Of a stretch of 64,000 nt of DNA, positions 57,070-64,000 are shown in pieces (within the stretch, counting starts at the first letter, position 1; every line of letters begins with the position of its first letter). Origin of the DNA: Gamsiella multidivaricata. Its lineage: Eukaryota > Mortierellomycota > Mortierellomycetes > Mortierellales > Mortierellaceae. The stretch spans positions 186,001 through 250,000 of the forward strand of contig NW_026251724.1 of assembly GCF_025024155.1 (NCBI RefSeq), read 5' to 3'. Below the pieces are notes generated by a model. That model made no database searches and was not told the origin of the DNA. It worked only from the letters and a program-made list of their open reading frames with translations. The position numbers and the translations under genes are program-made.

Positions 57070-57491
57070 GGCTTTATGTACGGAGGAAAGGAGGAGGAAA
57101 AGCGTCGATGAGAAGTGTGCGTGGGAGAGTGCGCGTGAAGGGGTGAGGATGGGTGCGTGAAAAGAGGTGAGGAATGATCTCTGCGAGTTGAAAAAGACGT
57201 GACTGGAAAGGGAGATTCTATCCCCCTTTGTCTGGCCTGGCGGACTTGACGTCAACGGCCCATGGTAGGAAGTCAGGCACACACCATACGTTCATTTGGC
57301 TCAGCTGGTTCAATTGTCGTTGACATACTTCTTTTTATTTGTTCAGATGCTGTTCTTGGATGGTGTATGCTTTACAGGATATGCGGTTCTCAACTTATTT
57401 CCTAGAGATTTGCCTGTCGAAAGAGAAACAAAGAAAGGGAGATATGTGAGTTGTTGCAATGTAGACCATGCATATTCATGATAACAATACT
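57070..57491. other. Tandem intergenic region (RRP45 to VMA5)
   Basis: VMA5 promoter/leader with CT-rich sequence on the minus strand. It may also hold a short alternative last exon of RRP45 (57418-57435). Confidence 0.45.
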
Positions 57492-58867
57492 TCAGGAGAC
57501 AAACCTCTTCTTGGCGTCAGCATCTAATGCTGCTTGGATCTGAGCAGTGATCTCAGTAACCTTGACAACAGCGATCTTTGAACACTGAAGAATCTGATCC
57601 ATTTCCATAGCGATACCACCGGCCTTTGACAGCGCGCATACTTCTTTGTGCACATTCAACGTGAAAGTCATGTCGCCCTCCTTGATCTGCTCCTCCAGAT
57701 GTGTGGGATCCACAATCACACGTTCACTGTAAGGTCCACAAGCAAAAAGAGTGTAAGTTGGCGACTCAAAGGGAACCTAATCAATTACGATCTGCTGCTG
57801 CAACAGCGAATCATTGGTTGATGGATGCTTACCCGTTGTCGAAGAATGCGAATGTGATACAGATCGGAATATGGTGAACGCTCAGGGGAACAGGGTTCCG
57901 TTGCTCCAGAGTGTGCTACGAAGGTGGATGCAATGCCGGACGCCGAGTCATTAGCTCTAATACGATAGATAAGGGTGTCCATGATTCCTGGAAAGATGCA
58001 AGTCTGCTTACAATAGTAACTTCCTCGCCGACTACTGTTACATCAGGCCTCCTGAAGTGAAGCAATGCAGTGATTGCTGCAATACAGGCAGCATCGACCA
58101 AGTTTCCGTCGTGATCCAAGAAGTGAATATCGACGCGAATGGACCAAACCTATCAATGTAAGCGATGTTAATTTCGTTTTGCCAGAATTGTGCGCCGATA
58201 AAAACGAATTGCCTAACTTTGATCGTGGCGATACCTTCTCTCCTGCAACAATGCAGAGTCCTTCTGTGTCCAGAGCTCTGCTTCTCCTCATCGCCTTTTC
58301 GATTAGCCGACTCACAAGGACTTCTTCGTCCGTTTGTCTACAAAGCGGGATGGACGATCGTAAAAAATCGGTCGGTTTTAGCGTGCATGCGGCAACACGG
58401 ATCGACGACTCTCTGATTCGTTTTTGTAGACCAACATCACGACGGTTACCTTCCGATCTCAAACGCAGATGATGCCATGGGCGAGAGCTCTGTGTTGAAC
58501 ATAAGAAAGCCCTCTGTGGGCTTATCCTGGAATGGCCTGATCACCTCACAGGACACTTTTGCCATAACCCTGCACAATAAAAAAAATCGTTCCCATTAGT
58601 CGCCTGGGATCCATGACTGAGGTTTGAGCGGCGGTGTAGGATAGAGCGCAAATATGATGGAGCAATTGCCTTCAGTGTAGATCCAAGTTGACAAGGGTCC
58701 ACTGACCTGGTGTTACCCAGCTGCACCTCGACAGCGCCATAGTCTGCGCCGAAGGAGAGTCGCAGTGTCCTGAAGTCATAAAAGTTGCGGCCATCGATGC
58801 GTGCGCTCTGTCTGAGTGCTGCCAAGAGAAACTCGCGTTCGTTTGTTGATGGCTCGAGCTCCTTCAT
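57492..58867 (-). CDS. RRP45: Exosome core subunit Rrp45 (EXOSC9, RNase PH-like)
   Basis: Non-catalytic RNase PH-fold subunit of the 3'-5' RNA exosome ring. Exons 58867-58707, 58569-58450, 58337-58235, 58149-58012, 57915-57833 and 57726-57492; 279 aa. Blocks: R-I-D-G-R-N-F-Y-D-F-R, Y-G-A-V-E-V-Q-L-G-N-T-R-V-M-A-K-V, E-L-S-P-M-A, G-E-K-V-W-S-I-R-V-D-I-H-F-L-D-H-D-G-N, D-A-A-C-I-A-A, I-C-I-T-F-A-F-F and V-D-P-T-H-L-E-E-Q. It lacks the long C-terminal tail of animal EXOSC9. The frame ends K-K-R-F-V-S; an alternative intron (donor GTTTGT, strong acceptor TTTCGACAG near 57436) would end it K-K-R-Q-I-S-R-K. Confidence 0.92.
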
Positions 58868-59458
58868 TCTGTGAGATGTGATTTAGAGGTTGTTGAGAAT
58901 GATCCCTTTCCTATTTGCGACCTTTTCTTGTTTGGTGGCAAGCTTGGAGTCTTGCTTACCCTCTGGAAGAGAAAAAAAAGCCACTCGATTCCAAAGATCA
59001 CTGGAACTCCGTCCGCTGCTTCCTATTGGCCATCGGCCTTCGCAGTACACAGTACACGGTACTGCCCCCTGTGTCCCTCTTGTCGTGCACGCAAGCGAAG
59101 TATGTGTGCCTGAGGAGAGGCGGCCAATCGCAGCCGCACGAATTTAACAGTTTTCCTTCGCTTCCTTTTTTTTTTATTTTTTTTTATCTCTTTTAGGGTT
59201 CCTGACCGCCTTCAAGAACCGACAATCCATCCTTCCTTCCCCCCTCACCCCGCCTTCCTGTCTTCTTTTCCTTCTTTCCTTCGTCCCTTTCTCCCTTTCT
59301 CCTCTTCTTCCCCCTCTCCCTTCCCCGCTCCCTTCCCCTCCTTCGCACGAAAGCACGCTCTTGTGCTGGACTCTTTTGCTGCTGCCCCTGTACATTCATG
59401 TCCCTCCTGCCTTAGCTTCCTTCCGCTATCCCTCCCAGATAAACAGCCCATCACCATC
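58868..59458. promoter_or_regulatory. Divergent region RRP45 / GT17 with long pyrimidine tract
   Basis: Bases 59220-59350 are almost pure C/T on the plus strand, directly before the GT17 gene; a T-run lies at 59165-59186. No gene seen. Confidence 0.55.
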
Positions 59459-60728
59459 ATGGCCGCCCGTATCTTCCGCCGTCGATCCCACCTGCTTATC
59501 CTGCTTAGTTCCGCAGTCTTCCTCATCTTCATCACCTTCAACGTCTTCCCCTATCTCTTCATCGATATCGGCTATCTGTCGCGCCCGCTCTGGGACAAAC
59601 CCCAATGGGATTTTGACCAGACCATCGTCCACAATTACGCCGAAGGCATGTCCATGAAGGAGCGCTGTGAAGCTCATGGATGGACCCTGCCTGCGCAAGA
59701 TATCTCCACCAACCAGAACAAGGTCTACGACGCCATCATCTTCAGCGTGGAACTGGACATGCTTGAGATCCGGATGCGGGAGCTGTGGGACGTTGTCGAC
59801 AAGTTTGTGATCCTCGAGTCCAATGCGACCTTCACGGGCCTGCCCAAGGAGCGGGTCTTCCAAATGAACAGGGAGCGTTTCGCATTTGCAGAATCCAAGA
59901 TCATGTACAAGTTCTTGCCGCTCTACCCGCTTGAGAAGGGAGAGTCGCCTTGGGTCAACGAGGGCAGGACCAGGAACGGGATGACAACCTTCTTGCTCGA
60001 GGTCGGTGTGCAGCAGGGAGATCTGGTAACCTTTTCAGACGTGGACGAGATCATCAGTCGACACACTATTGAGCTGCTTAAGGCGTGCGAAGGGGTGCCT
60101 CAGTCGCTCCATCTGCAAACCAGGAACTACCTGTACAGCTACGAGTTCCCTCTTGGAGACGAGGGCATGTGGCGGACGAGCATCCACAAGTGGGTGCCTG
60201 ACATCTCTTATTATACCCACCAACAAACATCCAAGTTTCTCCTCACCGATGCAGGTAAAGTCGAAACTAATCGTATCTTCATCTGTTTGTGCTTATTTTT
60301 AATTTAGTTCACGCCGTACTCCTAGCCTGTCCTGTCCCCCCTTTTTTGAAACGTTAGACCCATTGGCCGACACTGACCCGACCAACTTTTGTCTTTTCAA
60401 CTTCATTTCATTAGGTTGGCATTGTTCCTTCTGCTTCCGCACCATCAAAGAATTCCAATTCAAAATGGAAGCGTACTCTCACTCGGACAGGGTCCGGTAC
60501 AGCTATCTGAAGGAGCCCACATGGATTCAGCAGGCAATCTGCGAAGGCAAGGATCTGTTTGGCATGTTTCCTGAGGCGTACTCCTTCAAGGAGCTCTTTA
60601 CCCGACTGGGTTCCATCCCCAAATCAACATCGGCTGTGGGGTTGCCTCGATATGTGCTCGAGAACCGACAGAGATTCAAGTTCTTGCTTCCTGGAGGATG
60701 CCAGCGTGAGGGGCCACTTCATACCTAG
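59459..60728 (+). CDS. Glycosyltransferase family 17 (MGAT3-like N-acetylglucosaminyltransferase)
   Basis: Type II Golgi membrane protein. Exons 59459-60254 and 60415-60728 (intron 160 bp); 369 aa. The short cytosolic Arg cluster (F-R-R-R) and the hydrophobic anchor (about 10-32) are followed by the GT17 domain: [35 protein letters not shown] (DxD metal motif), then G-W-H-C-S-F-C-F and Y-S-H-S-D. Animal GT17 adds bisecting GlcNAc to N-glycans; the acceptor in fungi is uncertain. The open frame begins 32 codons earlier, but the ATG at 59459 gives normal topology. Confidence 0.87.
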
Positions 60729-61560
60729 GCAATTGTGTATCCCACCATTGTAAAATATAATAATAATAATAATAAAGTCTGCTTTTCCAAGTGTGTGGTG
60801 GGTGACACAGGAACGGGGAAACATTTTTGTCTTCCCATTCCAACCCATACCAACCGGTATCAGCTAACATGAACTGTACAAAGCCTGAGACAGAAATCGC
60901 TCAAACCGGCACGCTCCGTCGTTCCCATCAACATCACTACTCTCCTTGGAGTGTCAGTCCCGGCTACCCTTGGGACGACTTTTGGATTATTGCGAAGAAT
61001 GCTACGCTAGCTTAATGAAGCCTGTGCCAGAAATAAAACTCAAAGCTGTGTCTTTGTGCGCGCCGTAGCAACGAAACATGATAAACATCCCATGCGTGAT
61101 GAAAGGAGACTGTTAAGGCTGTTTGCTCCTCGCTTTGGGGGCAGCCGTTGTGTTGTAAGCAATGACCATTTATTCCCTCTCGGGATGGAAGCTGAACTAA
61201 CGTACTTCCTTTAAAACGATTAGCATGCAGCGTCATCCATGCGCGGTGATGCCCTGTGGACAAGTGCTAGCTTACACCGGGATGAAACCTGAAGAAAACG
61301 GCTTTTTTATATGCCGTAAAATCACTACTACTTCTCACTCCGCAAACGCCACCCCAACCTTCAATTCCACCATTCCACCACAGCCTAGATGGTCCAAGAA
61401 CAGCGCGTCAATTGTTCTGCTGGCTCGCCTTTTTTTTTTTTTTATTGCTTGCTGTTTATTTGCCGCCCATGAAAACGAAAAAAAGGCGCATTCAATGGAC
61501 CTACAGAGTAGTCATATCCTGGCACCGTGACAATGGCCATTCAGGGGATCAGGGTATCTA
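60729..61560. other. Convergent intergenic region; no supported gene
   Basis: Contains a TAA microsatellite (about 60755-60775) and a T-run (61429-61444). Short frames only. Confidence 0.45.
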
Positions 61561-62055
61561 TCAGCGGCCCCCACGACCATACCTGCCATACCCGCCATAC
61601 CTGCCATACCTGCCATACCCCCCATACCCGCCGCCGTAGCCGCCACCATAGCTACCGCCATATCCGCCGTAGCCACCTCGATAGCGGTACAACACGCGAG
61701 CGTCCTCGACATCACTGGTCGCGATCTCATCACGTTTGTTGTAACGACCACCATGGCCATGACCGCCATAACCGCCACCACCATAACCGCCGCCACCGCC
61801 GTGGTACAGGTCGTTATCCGTGTCATCTGCATCGTCCACAGAGTAGTCATCGCGCTTCATGCTGCGGCCGTGAGAATAACCGCCGTGGTCACCGTAGCCG
61901 CCGCGACCACCGCCATAGGAATACTTGTCGGCCTCGGTCGTCACGGCGGTCGTCACAGCGGTCGTCACAGCGGTCGCAGCTTCTGTTTGAAGTGGGTTGG
62001 CCGAAACGAGGCCAAGGAGGAGGGCCACGAGGCTGAGTAAAGCGAGGGAACGCAT
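61561..62055 (-). CDS. Secreted Gly/Tyr-rich protein with Kex2-type dibasic sites
   Basis: 164 aa, no intron. Signal peptide 1 to about 19 (ending V-S-A-N). Three T-A-V-T-type repeats are followed by Gly/Tyr/His/Arg-rich repeats (G-G-Y, G-R-Y). Two K-R pairs at 67-68 and 107-108 are each followed by an acidic segment (D-D-Y-S-V-D-D-A-D-D; D-E-I-A-T-S-D-V-E-D). The pattern of signal peptide, repeats and K-R before similar acidic peptides resembles fungal Kex2-processed precursor proteins; it could equally be a structural wall protein. A TATA box (TATAAATA, 62162-62169) lies 107 bp upstream, and the promoter looks strong. Confidence 0.75.
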   Translation of the reverse strand: MRSLALLSLVALLLGLVSANPLQTEAATAVTTAVTTAVTTEADKYSYGGGRGGYGDHGGYSHGRSMKRDDYSVDDADDTDNDLYHGGGGGYGGGGYGGHGHGGRYNKRDEIATSDVEDARVLYRYRGGYGGYGGSYGGGYGGGYGGYGRYGRYGGYGRYGRGGR

Positions 62056-62161
62056 GGTTGTTGAGAGTGGTTGCTTTGAGTGTTTGAGGAAGTAGTGCTT
62101 TGGTTTGCGTAGAGAGATGTTGTCGGAGCTGAGGAATGCTTTTACTGTAGAGTCCAACACG

Positions 62162-62169
62162 TATTTATA
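62162..62169 (-). promoter_or_regulatory. TATA box of the Gly/Tyr-rich protein gene
   Basis: TATAAATA on the minus strand, 107 bp upstream of the ATG. Confidence 0.6.
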
Positions 62170-62370
62170 CGCGCTTCCTGGATCCGTGTCGATCAATATG
62201 GGACAGAAAACCACTTTGGGATGCTCAATCCACTTGTCTTTCCACTCGAAGTATTCTTTATTCGCCTAGGAGTATTGCTAGCTATCCGCGAGTGCATGCA
62301 GCGAAGGTCATATGCCAAGGTAAAGCGACTGATGCTTCAGAAAAAAAGACAATGGCGCAAGAAAGTAGCT

Positions 62371-64000
62371 TCACTGCGTATCCCTATGGCCCGCTGCAAT
62401 CACGTCCATCAGTCGATCCAGCTTCGATTCGATCTGTTCCATCCGTATCCGCATCTCTGCGTACCGTGATTCCATTAATCGTGTAAGCTCTTGTCCATCC
62501 TCTTGTCGTTTTTGCTCTGCATCCATACACCAATGCTGGTGCTGCTGCAGAAGTTGCTCTTGCAGCTGAAAATGATGTTGATAGTAGGTATCTCCCATAC
62601 AGTTGCCTCCGATCGTCGCTGAAGCATCACCGCCGCCTGCGAAATCACCGACCCCACCGGTCATCGAGTCATGATACGAGGGCCAGATACCCTGGAATGT
62701 GCCTGCCAATGTGGCCTCGGTCCCATGACGCACGCGACCACGGTTCATGCTGCCCTGCCTTGAAATCCCAATGCCCATCCCAATAGGCGCCGAGGGATAG
62801 TATGAATACTGTGTGCGTTCCTGATGACCCTCGATATCATCCCTGAGCGATGGTGTTGCTGCAGAAGCCGAGTTGGCATTACTCGAGTCCCTAAACCGGC
62901 GGATGTTTTCAAAGTATGGCGAGAGCACCTCATGCGTATTGGTTGACGAGAGTCCGCCAGTATTGATCTGATTAAGCTGCTGGGACAAGGAGCTCGATGC
63001 AGGAGCCCGACCGCCAGCGGACTGGAAGGGGTCCGTTGCAAGGCCCTCCAGCTCCATCGGAGACAATGCGTCTTCGCGTGTAGCTTCCACAGTCGATGCC
63101 TTGATGTTGTTGTTGTTGTTGTTGTTGTTATTATTATTGCTGCTGTCAGTCTCTTCCTGTCTCCGCTTGGCCACACCACCACCGTCAACACTTCCTGCGA
63201 CAGATGCGTATGGCATGGTGCCATATATGCCCTGATGGTTAACCATGCCTGGCTGCACGGGCATGTATTGAGGTTTTTTCCGCAGAGCCAACGTTTCGAA
63301 CAGCCAGATGAAAACCAGCTCTGGAAAGTAAAACACTCGCAGGAGCACACGGCTAACTTTTCCAACGGTTTCGGGGGGATAGATGAGGCTACAAGGCCAT
63401 ACAGCGATACCTGCCAAAATGTTGAAAGGCGGTTGGAATTCGTAGAGTGCATCCGACTTGACCTCCTCCATGACCTTGACAGAGAACAAAAACATGAACT
63501 CTTCCTTGGCGTTTGCGCTCACCTAATGAGTTATAACCACAATGCGGTTAGACCGTGACAGCCATTTACCTGTGTAGATGCATTCCATCAATATCCATGA
63601 GCGTTCATGACTAGACACACTATGCTGCATACCTCGGAAAAAGTTTGCGAAAAAATAGAGATAAGCAGAGTATACAGCATGAGGACCGAGATAGCCACAA
63701 AGAGAACCATCAGTGGGGCACCGAACAGTTCTGATAGCTCTGCTGCCTCCTCAAACCCCAGAAAAGCGGAACCGAAAAATACTTGCAAGAGCAACCACGC
63801 GATCTCCCCGTACGACTTTTTGTTATCGTGGAGGCCCTATTCATACAAGCGAAACCTTGCTTAGTTTCTAATAGGATTATTGCGAACAGTAAATCACCAT
63901 ACGTAACATATTTGGTACACACGACTTACATAGAATGCTTGCAAGAATCCGACGTAAAAGATGAACGAGAGCGCAAGGAAGAGCATCGAGTCTATCAACA
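62371..64000 (-). CDS. YVC1: Yvc1/TRPY-type vacuolar cation channel (3' part; gene continues past the window)
   Basis: C-terminal part of a fungal TRP channel that releases Ca2+ from the vacuole. Exons seen: 64000-63930 (partial), 63836-63633 and 63522-62371, with GT-AG introns of 93 and 110 bp. A hydrophobic helix (M-L-F-L-A-L-S-F-I-F-Y-V-G-F) precedes the pore region, and a final helix (P-L-M-V-L-F-V-A-I-S-V-L-M-L-Y-T-L-L) leads into I-F-S-Q-T-F-S-E-V, then A-K-E-E-F-M-F-L-F-S, the Yvc1 tail signature. The cytosolic tail has an Asn run coded by TTG/TTA repeats (63105-63138), Gln-rich segments and a terminal coiled coil (M-E-Q-I-E-S-K-L-D-R-L). The start and first membrane helices are outside the window. 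Confidence 0.85.

Noticed and set aside
61527..62036. 169-codon His/Arg-rich plus-strand ORF
   Set aside because: Antisense of the Gly/Tyr repeats of the secreted protein.

Overview
The window is nuclear DNA of an early-diverging fungus. Genes are dense and protein-coding, cut by many short GT-AG introns (mostly 70-220 bp), and set between AT-rich intergenic stretches full of A/T homopolymers and microsatellites. Protein style (a Mucor-type GGPP synthase, a Rhizopus-type pepsin, fungal V-ATPase, Tom70 and Yvc1) points to Mucoromycota, most likely Mortierellomycotina. That placement is inference from sequence style; no search was run. Exon coordinates were derived by hand from splice signals, reading frame and protein-family fit.

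Layout. 1-4.1 kb is gene-poor: a decayed ORF, a possible LINE tail and a tRNA-Ala(AGC). 4.1-14.1 kb (minus strand) holds PEP carboxykinase, the arginine-specific carbamoyl-phosphate synthase small subunit with a spliced arginine-attenuator-type uORF, and an NDUFAF6-like complex I assembly factor. 14.2-18 kb (plus) holds a ZNF511-like zinc-finger gene, a 159-bp long hairpin on its stop codon, and a multi-Myb protein with a mitochondrial-type presequence. 18.1-26.2 kb holds GGPP synthase (9 exons), an unknown protein, a pepsin-like protease and a BTB protein. 26.8-35.9 kb holds ALG6, the ESCRT-III protein Did2/CHMP1, a chromodomain/AT-hook protein and an Sds3 co-repressor subunit. 36.7-48.6 kb holds Nop12/RBM34, a DDHD phospholipase, the Golgi pH regulator, complex I NDUFA5 and Tom70. 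48.9-54.6 kb holds a BLOC-1/BORC-like coiled-coil protein, an orphan ORF, and a homeodomain + TFIIS-N + PP1-docking protein resembling plant LUMINIDEPENDENS and fungal Ppn1/Ref2. 54.9-64 kb holds V-ATPase subunit C, exosome Rrp45, a GT17 glycosyltransferase, a secreted Gly/Tyr-rich protein with Kex2-type sites, and the 3' end of a Yvc1-type TRP channel.

Functional themes. There is no metabolic cluster; this is a housekeeping neighbourhood. Several gene pairs are divergent over short shared promoters (NDUFAF6-like/ZNF511, 162 bp; NDUFA5/TOM70, 310 bp), and mitochondrial genes recur (CPA1, NDUFAF6-like, NDUFA5, TOM70, perhaps the Myb protein). The most notable signals are the intron-split attenuator uORF upstream of CPA1, the long hairpin with AATAAA in its apical loop, and the homeodomain-TND-RVxF protein.
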